From Paludibacteraceae bacterium (GTDB lineage: Bacteria > Bacteroidota > Bacteroidia > Bacteroidales > Paludibacteraceae): a stretch of 64,000 bases of DNA. Location of the stretch: positions 1-64,000 of the forward strand of contig JAFXPK010000026.1 in the NCBI GenBank assembly GCA_017527905.1. Reading direction: 5' to 3'. Under the pieces are notes generated by a model. It did no database searches, was not told the origin of the DNA, and worked only from the letters and a program-made list of their open reading frames with translations. Numbering within the stretch: position 1 is the first letter of the stretch; each line of letters begins with the position of its first letter. The translations under genes and the position numbers were made by a program. Of this stretch, positions 17,241 to 25,533 are shown one piece after another.

Positions 17241-18260
17241 ATGAAAGAGAGAATTAAAGAACTTTTGGATGAGATAAGGGAGTTGCACGCTTCCAGTAAG
17301 GAGGATTTGGAAACTCTTCGTATCAAATATTTGAGCAAGAAAGGTGAGATATCGTCGTTGTTTAACGATTTCAGGAACATCTCCAACGAGCAGAAAAAGG
17401 AGATGGGACAATTGCTCAATGACCTGAAGAATTCGGCGCAGGAGAAAATCAATGAGCTGAAAGCCTCGCTGGATAACAGTTCTGAGAAGGATGAAAGTTT
17501 GGATTTGACGAGGACGCCGGATCCTGTGGGTTTGGGTACGCGCCATCCTCTCTCTCTCGTCAAGAATGAAATCGTGGATATCTTCTCCCGTTTGGGTTTC
17601 GTTGTGGCGGAAGGTCCGGAGATTGAAGATGATTGGCATGTGTTCTCCGCATTGAACTTCCCCCCTGAGCATCCGGCGAGGGATATGCAGGACACCTTCT
17701 TCATCACGAGGGATCCGGACGTCTTGTTGCGTACGCATACCTCTTCGGTGCAGTCCCGCATCATGACCACCCAAAAGCCTCCTATCCGTGTGCTTTGCCC
17801 GGGTAGGGTATACAGGAACGAGGCCATCTCTTACCGTGCGCACTGTTTCTTCCACCAGGTGGAGGGTCTTTACATAGACAAGAATGTCTCGTTCGCCGAC
17901 TTGAAGCAGGCTTTGCTCTATTTCGCGAAGGAGATGTTCGGTGAGGGTACGAAGATTCGTCTGCGTCCATCCTATTTCCCTTTCACGGAGCCTTCCGCGG
18001 AGATGGATATCTCTTGTAACCTATGTGGCGGAAAAGGCTGCGCCTTCTGCAAGGGTACCGGTTGGGTGGAAATCCTGGGATGCGGAATGGTGGATCCTAA
18101 TGTGTTGGAGAATTGTGGTATTGACAGTAAAGTTTATACGGGTTATGCTTTCGGTATGGGTATCGAGCGCATCACCAACTTGAAGTATCAGGTGAAGGAC
18201 TTGCGTATGTTCTCGGAGAATGACGTGAGGTTCTTGAATCAGTTTAAATCAGCTTATTAA
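17241..18260 (+). CDS. pheS: Phenylalanine-tRNA ligase alpha subunit
   Basis: A 339-aa catalytic subunit of the (alpha-beta)2 class II synthetase. It has an N-terminal coiled coil (about 1-90, binding tRNA). The class II core follows: HPLSLVKNEIVDIF, motif 2 around VYRNEAISYRAHCFFHQVEG, and motif 3 in YAFGMGIERIT near the C terminus. A Cys-rich insert (CNLCGGKGCAFCKGTGW) is normal for PheS. The ATG at 17241 is preferred over a TTG four codons earlier. pheT is not adjacent, which is usual in Bacteroidetes. A bactofilin gene follows 17 nt downstream. Confidence 0.96.
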   Translation: MKERIKELLDEIRELHASSKEDLETLRIKYLSKKGEISSLFNDFRNISNEQKKEMGQLLNDLKNSAQEKINELKASLDNSSEKDESLDLTRTPDPVGLGTRHPLSLVKNEIVDIFSRLGFVVAEGPEIEDDWHVFSALNFPPEHPARDMQDTFFITRDPDVLLRTHTSSVQSRIMTTQKPPIRVLCPGRVYRNEAISYRAHCFFHQVEGLYIDKNVSFADLKQALLYFAKEMFGEGTKIRLRPSYFPFTEPSAEMDISCNLCGGKGCAFCKGTGWVEILGCGMVDPNVLENCGIDSKVYTGYAFGMGIERITNLKYQVKDLRMFSENDVRFLNQFKSAY

Positions 18261-18277
18261 CATTTAAATCTAAGATC

Positions 18278-18676
18278 ATGGGAATTGGAGGAAAGGAAGT
18301 AATGACGACAGGAACCGAGCACAACACTTTGGCTTATGGCACAAAGGTTGTGGGAGATATCCAGGCGGAAAATGATTTCAGACTGGACGGTTCTGTGGAA
18401 GGAACAATAGTTTGCAAAGGGAAAATAATTGTTGGCACGAAAGGTGTTATGTCTGGAACGATGACTTGCGCTAATGCGGATATCATGGGAACAGTTAAGG
18501 GTAAATTGGTTATTTCCGATACTCTCTCCCTGAAATCCACCGCTAAGGTTGAAGGCGAGATCTCGACGAAGACACTCTCTATCGAGCCTAGCGCAGTGTT
18601 CACCGGAACCTGTGATATGTCGAATGGCAATAAGAGTGTTGTGCCTAACGGACAACAAATTCAACACAAGCAGTAA
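18278..18676 (+). CDS. Bactofilin (polymer-forming cytoskeletal protein)
   Basis: A 132-aa protein whose central part (about 18-118) is a run of short beta repeats: LAYGTKVVGDI, FRLDGSVEGTI, GKIIVGTKGVM and so on. This is the right-handed beta-helix of bactofilins, which polymerise into non-polar filaments under the inner membrane. N and C termini are short and disordered, as usual. It is likely co-transcribed with pheS; no function follows from that pairing. Confidence 0.93.
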   Translation: MGIGGKEVMTTGTEHNTLAYGTKVVGDIQAENDFRLDGSVEGTIVCKGKIIVGTKGVMSGTMTCANADIMGTVKGKLVISDTLSLKSTAKVEGEISTKTLSIEPSAVFTGTCDMSNGNKSVVPNGQQIQHKQ

Positions 18677-18697
18677 TTTCGACGAACGGAATAGGTG

Positions 18698-18733
18698 TGA
18701 CCATGCATCGGATGATGTGTGGTCATGCTTTTT
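18698..18733 (+). terminator. Probable terminator after bactofilin
   Basis: TGACCA (18698-18703) pairs with TGGTCA (18720-18725), then TGC and a run of seven T. The stem is short. Confidence 0.5.
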
Positions 18734-18745
18734 TTCTCCGGGTAT

Positions 18746-18773
18746 AAAAAAAGACGCAACTGATGATGCGTCT
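18746..18773 (-). terminator. Intrinsic terminator of the PUR-family gene
   Basis: AGACGCA (18752-18758) pairs with TGCGTCT (18767-18773); on the minus strand the stem is followed by a T-run. Confidence 0.75.
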
Positions 18774-18802
18774 CTTGTCTCTTCTTACCTGAACAAGCGA
18801 AA

Positions 18803-19144
18803 TCAACCGAAGTCTATCTCGAATCGGCTTGGAACGGGGTTGTTCCTATCCTCTCCTTGCTCGGAACTCTTGCCGATGTAGTCCATCACATCGTTCAAGC
18901 CTGTCATGAATTTTTCAAAGTCTTCTCGATACAAAAAGATCTTGTGTTTTTCAAATGACACCTGGGCTTCTTCGCCCGAAACTTTCTTCTTGCTCTCCGT
19001 AATGGCGAGGAAAAGCTCGTCCTTACGGTTGCGCTTCACGTCAAGGTAGTATATTCTTTTTCCTGCCTTGATCGCTTTCGAATAAACAATCTCCTGATCC
19101 CGCTTATCCGTATCAAACCTCAATTTCTCATCTTCCATATACAA
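18803..19144 (-). CDS. PUR-family nucleic-acid-binding protein (DUF3276)
   Basis: A 113-aa protein matching the bacterial PUR-alpha-like DUF3276 family: IVYSKAIKAGKRIYYLDVKRNRKDELFLAI, then a second half with FEKHKIFLYREDFEKFM and NDVMDYI. These are small single-domain nucleic-acid-binding proteins conserved in Bacteroidetes and spirochaetes; the physiological role is poorly known. The start may be two codons later (ATG at 19138). It has its own promoter and terminator. Confidence 0.9.
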   Translation of the reverse strand: MYMEDEKLRFDTDKRDQEIVYSKAIKAGKRIYYLDVKRNRKDELFLAITESKKKVSGEEAQVSFEKHKIFLYREDFEKFMTGLNDVMDYIGKSSEQGEDRNNPVPSRFEIDFG

Positions 19145-19186
19145 TCCTCCTATTTTTAATTATCATTCCTTGAAAACGAAATCTTC

Positions 19187-19217
19187 CAAATGTATGCATA
19201 AAATCTCATTTTTACAA
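19187..19217 (-). promoter_or_regulatory. Promoter for the PUR-family gene
   Basis: On the minus strand, TTG (19217-19215), 20 nt, then TACATTTG (19194-19187), close to the Bacteroidetes consensus. Confidence 0.55.
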
Positions 19218-19260
19218 TTTTTTCTTTCGTTTTTTTTGAAATGTGGCATATTTTTATATA

Positions 19261-19295
19261 AAAAAGGAGATGTGACAAGCGCAAATGCCACATCT
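19261..19295 (-). terminator. Hairpin with minus-strand T-run, no gene upstream
   Basis: GAGATGTG (19266-19273) pairs with CACATCTC (19288-19295). On the minus strand it is followed by CTTTTTT. There is no minus-strand gene between it and the ferredoxin gene, so it might end a short antisense or intergenic transcript. I saw nothing else in 19145-19432 besides the two promoters. Confidence 0.35.
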
Positions 19296-19378
19296 CACAA
19301 CGGAAAAGCTTGCGCTCCTCGCCCGTATTTTTTTAGAAAATTTCACAAAAAATATTTCGTGTTCTTTGAGGAATGCTA

Positions 19379-19386
19379 TATATTTG
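19379..19386 (+). promoter_or_regulatory. -7 box TATATTTG for ferredoxin
   Basis: A perfect TAnnTTTG match 46 nt before the ATG at 19433. Confidence 0.6.
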
Positions 19387-19432
19387 CATTGTGTGAAAAC
19401 ACAAATTTTATTAACTAAAAAAGAAAAATACT

Positions 19433-19602
19433 ATGGCTTACGTAATTGGTGAAGATTGTGTTGCATGTGGTACTTGCATTAGCGAATGTCCTGTTGGAGC
19501 TATCTCTGAGGGTGACATCTATTCAATAAACGCTGATGCTTGCACTGAGTGTGGAACTTGTGCGGACGCTTGTCCTGAGGTGCTATCTCTAAGGGAGAGT
19601 AA
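19433..19602 (+). CDS. 2[4Fe-4S] ferredoxin with an apparent 1-nt frameshift near its end
   Basis: A small ferredoxin with two CxxCxxCxxxCP clusters (CVACGTCISECP and CTECGTCADACP), expected to carry electrons for NifJ. All eight cysteines are intact. After the last CP the literal frame reads EVLSLRESN and stays open through a terminator to 19774, inside the next gene. Reading with one extra base near 19577 gives GAISKGE and stop TAA at 19600-19602, matching the first half (CPVGAISEG) and the usual length of about 56 residues. I therefore annotate the restored gene. A real mutation or a sequencing/assembly error are both possible. Confidence 0.85.
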
Positions 19603-19627
19603 TCAGTCTCAACAACTAACAGAAAAG

Positions 19628-19654
19628 GGCGTCCCGTTCGGACGCCTTTTTTTT
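19628..19654 (+). terminator. Intrinsic terminator after ferredoxin (bidirectional)
   Basis: GGCGTCC (19628-19634) pairs with GGACGCC (19640-19646), followed by eight T. The opposite strand also has a short T-run and can serve the convergent flippase gene. Confidence 0.9.
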
Positions 19655-19688
19655 GTGCCCGTACTTTGCCTAATGTTTGTCTTGTTTG

Positions 19689-20993
19689 TTATGCCTGGTC
19701 GGATGGGGACGAAAGCGTCGACTCGTATTTCTTCGCGAGTGAGTAGAACCAAAAGACTTGGGCGGAGAAAATGATGAAAGTGGCTCCGCAGAATCCAAGG
19801 ATGGCGGTCTGTATGTCGTGGGTCATGATGCCGTAGCCTAAGCATGCTGCCCTGATGGCCAGCAATGTGAACTCAACGTACAACATCTCTTTCTGTTTCA
19901 TGAATATGTCTGTGATGAAGCAAGTCGGGCCAGCCAACAGTGAGGCGAAAAGCCATGGAAGCATCATCCGTATGTAATCCGCCGTGGTGTCCCATGCTTC
20001 GCCCAATAGCATCTTCGTCAGGAAGGGAAGGAAGATGAATAGGAGGATTCCTATGGGTGGAACAACCAAACATATCCTGCGGTAGAAGTTGCGGAACGTC
20101 CCGATGATGGATCGCCTGTTGTTCACCTTCTCGGAAACTTGTTGGAAGAGCACCTGGTATATTGATCCGTTGATGAGACTGATTGGGGTGAACGCTAGGG
20201 TGAGCGCCATGCCGAAGAACCCAGTTTCTTCCAACCCGAAGAAGGGGGTGAGCAGGAAAAAGGGTAGGTTGGCGCTGACGTAGTTGAACAGGGTGCGGGG
20301 TAATGCGAACTTGGGGAAGTTCTGGTAAGTCACCGCCGTTTGCTTGTCCGGCTTGGGCAGCAATGAGGTCAGCCTGCATTTGTATTTCCTTATCGAACGG
20401 ACCAGATTGAGGAGGAAGGCGAGTATGGCGGAAACGACGGTCGCGACGATGAGCCCTTCCTTGATGAACCCTATGATTCCGAGTCCCCATTTGAGCCCTG
20501 CGTTGAGTAGGCTCTTGCTGATTTGGTAGGTGCTGGCGAGTGTGTAGTTCTTGTTCCTTGTGTGCCAATAGTTGAGCAACGACCATCCTCCGGAGAATAG
20601 CACCAGCAGGGGGAGCGTCCAGTACCATTGCGCAAGTTCGGGTGCGTTGAACAGTTGGGCGATGGGTTGGGCGAAAAGAACTGAAAATCCGCATATTAGA
20701 AAGACGCCGAGAAGTACTGTCGTTCCCACATGGAGGCATTTCTTCGCTTGCGCATCTTCTTTGGGCAAGAGAATAGCATATTGGTATTCCGCCGTCGAAA
20801 GGATGATGAGCACGCCGGCGATGCTTTGGTAGAGGTTCAGCAGTCCGAAGTCCTCCGGGGCGTAGATCCTGGTCAAGACAGGGTATATGAGTATGCCGAT
20901 GGCTTGGGCGATGACCCCAGCGGAAAGCAGTTTGGCGGAGTTCCGCACGAACTCGGACTCCTTTATCGCTTTATATCTGCTCCTGAAAGTCAC
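19689..20993 (-). CDS. Oligosaccharide flippase family protein (Wzx-like)
   Basis: A 434-aa integral membrane protein with about 12 predicted helices and the polysaccharide-biosynthesis (MATE-superfamily) pattern: FVRNSAKLLSAGVIAQAIGILIYPVLTRIY at the N terminus, FGLLNLYQSIAG next, and the mid-protein PRTLFNYVSANLPFFLL. Such proteins flip lipid-linked oligosaccharides across the inner membrane. No glycan cluster surrounds it, so the substrate is unknown. Promoter box at 21016-21023. Confidence 0.9.
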   Translation of the reverse strand: MTFRSRYKAIKESEFVRNSAKLLSAGVIAQAIGILIYPVLTRIYAPEDFGLLNLYQSIAGVLIILSTAEYQYAILLPKEDAQAKKCLHVGTTVLLGVFLICGFSVLFAQPIAQLFNAPELAQWYWTLPLLVLFSGGWSLLNYWHTRNKNYTLASTYQISKSLLNAGLKWGLGIIGFIKEGLIVATVVSAILAFLLNLVRSIRKYKCRLTSLLPKPDKQTAVTYQNFPKFALPRTLFNYVSANLPFFLLTPFFGLEETGFFGMALTLAFTPISLINGSIYQVLFQQVSEKVNNRRSIIGTFRNFYRRICLVVPPIGILLFIFLPFLTKMLLGEAWDTTADYIRMMLPWLFASLLAGPTCFITDIFMKQKEMLYVEFTLLAIRAACLGYGIMTHDIQTAILGFCGATFIIFSAQVFWFYSLAKKYESTLSSPSDQA

Positions 20994-21015
20994 TTTCTTC
21001 TTCTCTTTTTTATGG

Positions 21016-21023
21016 CAAAGTTA
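21016..21023 (-). promoter_or_regulatory. -7 box TAACTTTG for the flippase gene
   Basis: CAAAGTTA on the plus strand, 23 nt before the flippase start; divergent from the -7 box at 21044. Confidence 0.55.
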
Positions 21024-21043
21024 TAAAAAGATTGTTTTTTTTA

Positions 21044-21051
21044 TAGTTTTG
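21044..21051 (+). promoter_or_regulatory. -7 box TAGTTTTG for the small membrane protein
   Basis: A perfect TAnnTTTG match 31 nt before the ATG at 21083. Confidence 0.5.
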
Positions 21052-21082
21052 TATTATGTGAATTGGATAAAATTGATATGCT

Positions 21083-21565
21083 ATGGATGGAAAAAAATGT
21101 CTTTATGTAAAAAAGGCGATCATACATGTTCTCGTGCTTTATTTTGGTATAAATATTTTCTCTTTGGCGATATATGCTGGGCTAGTTTCTCTTTTCGGGG
21201 ATTTGTCCGCTGATTGTGATGGCTCATGTTACAGGATTGCAAAATATGCGTTGGTTGTTGCCCTTGTTGTTACCATTGCTTATGATGCGAAGTTCGGGAA
21301 AAAGAAGGAATCCTATCAATGGGTAAAATATGCGGCTCTGAATGTGTGTGTATTTTCCAGTGTCAATTGGATGGCTTTTTATTGCCTATTCAAGGAAAAT
21401 CTTTGTGCGGAGAGAGTGGACGGGCAGCTGATTTTGGGATGTATTCATTCCGGGGTGTTGGCTGCCGCTGTTGTTGTGTTGAATGGGGTGATCTTGGATT
21501 TGCTTAGGTCGTATTATTGCGAGGATACAGAGTGGGAGAGATTGGAGGATAGTAAGAAGAAATAG
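21083..21565 (+). CDS. Hypothetical four-helix membrane protein
   Basis: A 160-aa protein with four hydrophobic segments (about 13-36, 51-66, 82-102 and 116-138). It has a cysteine pair in the first loop (ADCDGSCYR) and a charged C terminus (EWERLEDSKKK). I do not recognise the family. It has its own -7 box and lies between the divergent flippase gene and the CobW GTPase gene. The ATG at 21083 is the first in frame, and the reading frame shows ordinary host codon use. Confidence 0.65.
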   Translation: MDGKKCLYVKKAIIHVLVLYFGINIFSLAIYAGLVSLFGDLSADCDGSCYRIAKYALVVALVVTIAYDAKFGKKKESYQWVKYAALNVCVFSSVNWMAFYCLFKENLCAERVDGQLILGCIHSGVLAAAVVVLNGVILDLLRSYYCEDTEWERLEDSKKK

Positions 21566-21713
21566 TCTTTATATTTGGACGGCGACGGTATAACGTGAGA
21601 AAAATAATTGTAACTTTACATCGTTTTGAGTTTTTACTTAAACGTTTGATTTATAGTATAATAAATAATCAGAGAGATACGTCCCTCGAAATGTTAAGTG
21701 ATTATATTGAGCC

Positions 21714-23024
21714 ATGAGTAGAAAAGTTGTGCCTATTACCCTTTTGACGGGTTATTTGGGAAGCGGAAAGACGACGTTGGTGAACCATATCCTGACGAAT
21801 GAGAAAGGATTGAAAATCGCGGTTATCGTGAATGATATCGGAGAGGTGAATGTGGATGCCTCCCTGATTCAGCAGGGTGGTGTGGTTACCGAAAGGGACG
21901 AAAGCCTGGTGGCCTTGAGCAATGGTTGTATCTGTTGCACGCTGAAGGCCGACTTGATGAAACAAATCACGGACATCACGGATACGAACCGGTTTGACTA
22001 TATCGTCATCGAGGCAAGCGGTATATGTGAGCCGTTGCCGATCGCCCAGACTATCGTGGCGATGTCTTCTATGGCCAGAAAGTATGGTATGCCGGAAGTA
22101 TGCAGGTTGGATTGCGTCGTGACCGTGGTGGATGCCCTCCGCCTCTATGATGAGTTCGCCAGCGGCAAGGATTTGATGCGCAATAATCTGGACGAGGACG
22201 ATATTGAGAACCTCCTGATCCAGCAGATTGAGTTCTGCGACGTAATCCTCCTCAACAAGGTGGACGAGGTGAGCCAGGAGGCTTTGCAGGAGGTGCGGGC
22301 CGTGGTGCGTACATTGCAACCTCGTGCGGAGATCATCGAGACCAATTATGCTAAAATAGATTTGGATCGTATCATTAACTCTAATCGTTTTGACTTCCAG
22401 TCCGTTAGCATGTCCGCAGGTTGGATCCAAGCATTGGAGAGCGACGAACAGCAGGTGGAGGAGAAGAAGCGCAAGGAACAGGGTGAGCATGAACATGAGC
22501 ATCACCACCATGACGATGAGCATGAGCACGAGCATCATCACCACCATGACCATGACGATGATGATGATGACGATGACGACGAGCATGAGCATCATCACCA
22601 TGAACACGAGGAGGAACATGGACATCACCACCATCACCATCATCATGACGAGGGTGAGGCGGAAGAATATGGTATCTCCACGTTTGTGTATTATAGGCGA
22701 AAAGGCTTCTCGTTAAGCAAATTCGACCGTTTCATCGACCAGCGTTGGCCGAAGAGCGTGATCCGTTGCAAGGGTATCCTTTACTTTGTGGAGAACCCGG
22801 ACATGTCCTATCTTTTCGAGCAGGCGGGTCGTCAGAAGAGTGTGCAAGAGACAGGCCAATGGATCTGTACGGCTCCGAAGGCTGATCAGGAACGCTTGTT
22901 GGCCGAAAGCGAGGAACTCCGCAAGGATTGGGATGACTTCTATGGCGATCGTCTGGTGAAGTTGGTCTTCATCGGGAAAAACATGGATAAGGCGGCCATT
23001 TATGAGGCGTTGGACGCTCTTTGA
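21714..23024 (+). CDS. CobW/ZNG1-type GTPase metallochaperone with long His/Asp-rich insert
   Basis: A 436-aa G3E-family GTPase that delivers metal (zinc, cobalt or similar) to client proteins. The P-loop GYLGSGKTTL is at about 13-22. The family metal site CxCC appears as GCICC near 71-75, followed by EASGICEP. LLNKVDEV is the guanine-specificity region. Residues about 258-322 are an insert made almost only of His, Asp and Glu, including a run of eight His, likely metal storage or binding. The C-terminal CobW_C domain follows (STFVYYRRKGFSLSKF). It stands alone; I see no Zur-type box. Confidence 0.93.
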   Translation: MSRKVVPITLLTGYLGSGKTTLVNHILTNEKGLKIAVIVNDIGEVNVDASLIQQGGVVTERDESLVALSNGCICCTLKADLMKQITDITDTNRFDYIVIEASGICEPLPIAQTIVAMSSMARKYGMPEVCRLDCVVTVVDALRLYDEFASGKDLMRNNLDEDDIENLLIQQIEFCDVILLNKVDEVSQEALQEVRAVVRTLQPRAEIIETNYAKIDLDRIINSNRFDFQSVSMSAGWIQALESDEQQVEEKKRKEQGEHEHEHHHHDDEHEHEHHHHHDHDDDDDDDDDEHEHHHHEHEEEHGHHHHHHHHDEGEAEEYGISTFVYYRRKGFSLSKFDRFIDQRWPKSVIRCKGILYFVENPDMSYLFEQAGRQKSVQETGQWICTAPKADQERLLAESEELRKDWDDFYGDRLVKLVFIGKNMDKAAIYEALDAL

Positions 23025-23091
23025 TTCTCCTGGAAACGGTTGAGAAAAATAAAAAACGTTTCAGGTGTGAAATTATTTGGCGAATAAATAT

Positions 23092-23099
23092 TACATTTG
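23092..23099 (+). promoter_or_regulatory. -7 box TACATTTG for the small lipoprotein
   Basis: A perfect TAnnTTTG match 52 nt before the ATG at 23152. Confidence 0.5.
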
Positions 23100-23151
23100 T
23101 CGACGGGTTGCCGAAAACATTAGAGTAGGCTGTAACTTAATAGAATGTACA

Positions 23152-23355
23152 ATGAGAAATTTATTGCTGATATTGGGCTTGGCCGGATTGATTTCTGCGT
23201 TTTATTCATGCACGAAGAAAGATTGCGACTGCACTTTCTATAACTCGGCAGGAGAGGAAGTCCCAAGTTATAGTGGACTCAAGGAAGAGATGAACGTGAA
23301 TGATTGCTCTGATCTGAATACATCCGATAGCACTGGATATTTCATCTGCAAATGA
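23152..23355 (+). CDS. Small putative lipoprotein, Cys-rich
   Basis: A 67-aa protein starting MRNLLLILGLAGLISAFYSC, a signal peptide with a plausible though loose lipobox before the Cys. The mature part has a CTKKDCDCTFY cluster and two further cysteines. The longer in-frame reading from 23077 begins upstream of the promoter box and is rejected. No family recognised. It has its own promoter and terminator, which supports a real gene. Confidence 0.65.
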   Translation: MRNLLLILGLAGLISAFYSCTKKDCDCTFYNSAGEEVPSYSGLKEEMNVNDCSDLNTSDSTGYFICK

Positions 23356-23385
23356 TTATATAGTGCATTGAAAATATTTTACGAT

Positions 23386-23418
23386 AAAAAAGTCGGGACT
23401 TTGTGTTCCGACTTTTTT
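23386..23418 (+). terminator. Intrinsic terminator after the small lipoprotein
   Basis: AAAAAAGTCGG pairs with CCGACTTTTTT across an 11-nt loop. Confidence 0.85.
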
Positions 23419-23571
23419 CGTTCCTTCCGACGCCGAAAAGCCGATAGAATAATTATCTGCTTTGCCTTTTGCCGTGTGACGTTTTTTAGTTATTTATTCT
23501 ATTTGTATGCTTCATTTTTTGTTGATTTTCTATTTTTGTTTTATTTCCTTTTATACTTTATCTGTTGGAAG

Positions 23572-23579
23572 TACTTTTG
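23572..23579 (+). promoter_or_regulatory. -7 box TACTTTTG for metY
   Basis: A perfect TAnnTTTG match 59 nt before the ATG at 23639. I see no SAM riboswitch in the leader. Confidence 0.5.
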
Positions 23580-23638
23580 TGGTGTCTTAGTTGATCTGAG
23601 AGTTTGAACAGGTAAAATATTTGCATAAATTGTACGAT

Positions 23639-24922
23639 ATGAGTGAAAAAAAATTAGGGACGTTGTGTGTCCAAGAAGGTTGGAAACCGAAGAAGGGTGA
23701 GCCAAGGGTGCTCCCAATTTATCAGTCTACTACGTTTAAGTATGACACCAGTGAGGAAATGGGTGACCTTTTCGATTTGAAGGCCTCTGGTTATTTCTAT
23801 ACCCGTCTGCAAAATCCCACCAACGATGCGGTAGCCGCTAAGATTTGTGCGTTGGAGGGTGGTGTGGCAGCCATGTTGACCTCATCTGGTCAGGCGGCCA
23901 GCTTCTATGCCATCTTCAATCTTTGCGAGGCGGGTGATCACTTCGTATCCTCTTCTTGCATCTATGGCGGAACCTATAATTTGTTCGCTGTGACGATGAA
24001 GAAGTTGGGCATCGAGTGCACGTTCGTTGATCCGGATGCTTCTGAGGAGGAGATTTCCAAGGCTTTCCGTCCGAACACGAAGGCTTTGTTCGGTGAGACG
24101 ATCGCTAACCCAGTGTTGACGGTGTTGGATATCGAGAAATTCGCCCGCATCGCGCACTCTCACGGTGTGCCTTTGATTTTGGATAACACATTCCCTACGC
24201 CGATTAACTGCCGTCCGTTCGAGTTCGGTTGCGATATCGTTACCCATGCTACTACGAAGTACATGGACGGACATGCGACGAATGTGGGTGGTTGTATCGT
24301 GGACAGCGGTAACTTCGATTGGGAGGCTCACAAGGATAAATTCCCTGGTTTGACGCAGCCAGACGAGTCATACCATGGGTTGGCCTACAGCAAGGCGTTC
24401 GGTAAGGGTGCCTACATCACGAAGGCTACGGCTCAGTTGATGCGTGACCTCGGTTCCATCCAATCCCCACAAAACGCTTTCTTGTTGAACCTTGGCTTGG
24501 AGACGCTTCACTTGCGTATGCCTAAGCACTGCGAGAACGCTCAGTTGGTGGCAGAATATTTGGAGAAGCATCCTAAGGTGGCTTGGGTGAACTACCCTGG
24601 TTTGAAGTCCAGTCCTTACCATGCTTTGGCTCAGAAGCAATTCACCAACGGACAGTCTTGCGGTGTGGTTACCTTCGGTGTTAAGGGTGGTCGTGAGGCT
24701 TCCATCAAGTTCATGGATTCCTTGCAGTTGGCTTGCATCGTGACGCACGTTGCGGACGCCCGTACTTGTGTGCTTCACCCAGCTTCCCATACTCACCGTC
24801 AGTTGACTGACGAGCAGTTGATCGCCGCAGGTGTACGTCCTGACTTGATCCGTTTCTCTGTTGGTATCGAGGAACCAGAGGATATCATCGCGGATTTGGA
24901 ACAAGCATTGGCAAAGTGTTAA
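23639..24922 (+). CDS. metY: O-acetylhomoserine aminocarboxypropyltransferase / cysteine synthase
   Basis: A 427-aa PLP enzyme of the Cys/Met metabolism family that makes homocysteine from O-acetylhomoserine and sulfide. Family features are YQSTTFKY, FYTRLQNPTNDAVA, the SSGQAASFYA segment, LILDNTFPTP, and the PLP lysine in THATTKYMDGH (about residue 206). The C-terminal SVGIEEPEDIIADLEQAL is also typical. Codon use is strongly biased (ttg Leu, ggt Gly, aag Lys), like nifJ, suggesting high expression. The ATG at 23639 is chosen over a TTG at 23621. It leads an operon with mntP (13-nt gap) and a potassium channel gene. Confidence 0.95.
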   Translation: MSEKKLGTLCVQEGWKPKKGEPRVLPIYQSTTFKYDTSEEMGDLFDLKASGYFYTRLQNPTNDAVAAKICALEGGVAAMLTSSGQAASFYAIFNLCEAGDHFVSSSCIYGGTYNLFAVTMKKLGIECTFVDPDASEEEISKAFRPNTKALFGETIANPVLTVLDIEKFARIAHSHGVPLILDNTFPTPINCRPFEFGCDIVTHATTKYMDGHATNVGGCIVDSGNFDWEAHKDKFPGLTQPDESYHGLAYSKAFGKGAYITKATAQLMRDLGSIQSPQNAFLLNLGLETLHLRMPKHCENAQLVAEYLEKHPKVAWVNYPGLKSSPYHALAQKQFTNGQSCGVVTFGVKGGREASIKFMDSLQLACIVTHVADARTCVLHPASHTHRQLTDEQLIAAGVRPDLIRFSVGIEEPEDIIADLEQALAKC

Positions 24923-24935
24923 TCTAATCTGTTCC

Positions 24936-25520
24936 ATGGATATTGGAACCATATTGCTGCTAGCCATCGCTCTGGCGATGGATTGTTTCGCAGTTTCTAT
25001 TACAAATGGGGTCGCCCTAGGGCGATTCCATTTTGTTCCTATTATGAAGATGTCTCTTCTGTTCGGCTTCTTCCAGGCTTTCATGCCTCTCATCGGATGG
25101 CTTGCCGGCGTGGGTTTCAAGGAGCGTATCGAGGCTTATGACCATTGGATAGCGTTGGCCGTGCTTGTTTTCTTGGGTGTGAAGATGATCCGGGAGAGCC
25201 TGACGGACGAAGAGGAGGGTGCATCTCAGCCCGCATTGCATTGGAAAACCCTGATTTTATTGGCGATTGCCACAAGTATCGACGCTTTGGCGACAGGTCT
25301 TGTGTTTATTACAGAAACAATTCCTACCTTTGTGTTCGCATTGATGATGATAGGGCTCTTCAGTTTCGCGCTCTCCGTTGCGGGGAATCTTGTGGGATTG
25401 TACTTGGGAAGACACCTCCCCGTGAACATGGAGCTGGTGGGCGGACTTGTCCTGATAGGCATCGGTGTGAAGATTTTCCTTGAGCATACAGCGCTCTTGA
25501 CGGTTTGGTTCGGTTTTTAG
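24936..25520 (+). CDS. mntP: Manganese efflux pump MntP
   Basis: A 194-aa six-helix inner-membrane exporter of Mn(II). Both halves carry the conserved Asp motif (AMDCFAVSITNG near residue 16 and TSIDALATG in the second half). The GLYLGRHLP and GIGVKIFLEH segments fit the family. The start at 24936 gives the typical N terminus MDIGTILLLAIALAMD; a longer frame would overlap metY. Grouping Mn export with methionine synthesis is unusual and may be only positional. Confidence 0.93.
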   Translation: MDIGTILLLAIALAMDCFAVSITNGVALGRFHFVPIMKMSLLFGFFQAFMPLIGWLAGVGFKERIEAYDHWIALAVLVFLGVKMIRESLTDEEEGASQPALHWKTLILLAIATSIDALATGLVFITETIPTFVFALMMIGLFSFALSVAGNLVGLYLGRHLPVNMELVGGLVLIGIGVKIFLEHTALLTVWFGF

Positions 25521-25533
25521 TTTTTATAAAGAT

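Noticed and set aside
19603..19774. C-terminal extension of the ferredoxin with a hydrophobic segment
   Set aside because: It reads through a perfect terminator and into the convergent flippase gene; a one-base frameshift explains it better.
21702..22646. Met/Val-rich and His-rich open frames in other frames of the CobW gene
   Set aside because: They are products of the GAC/CAT repeat tract and not independent genes.
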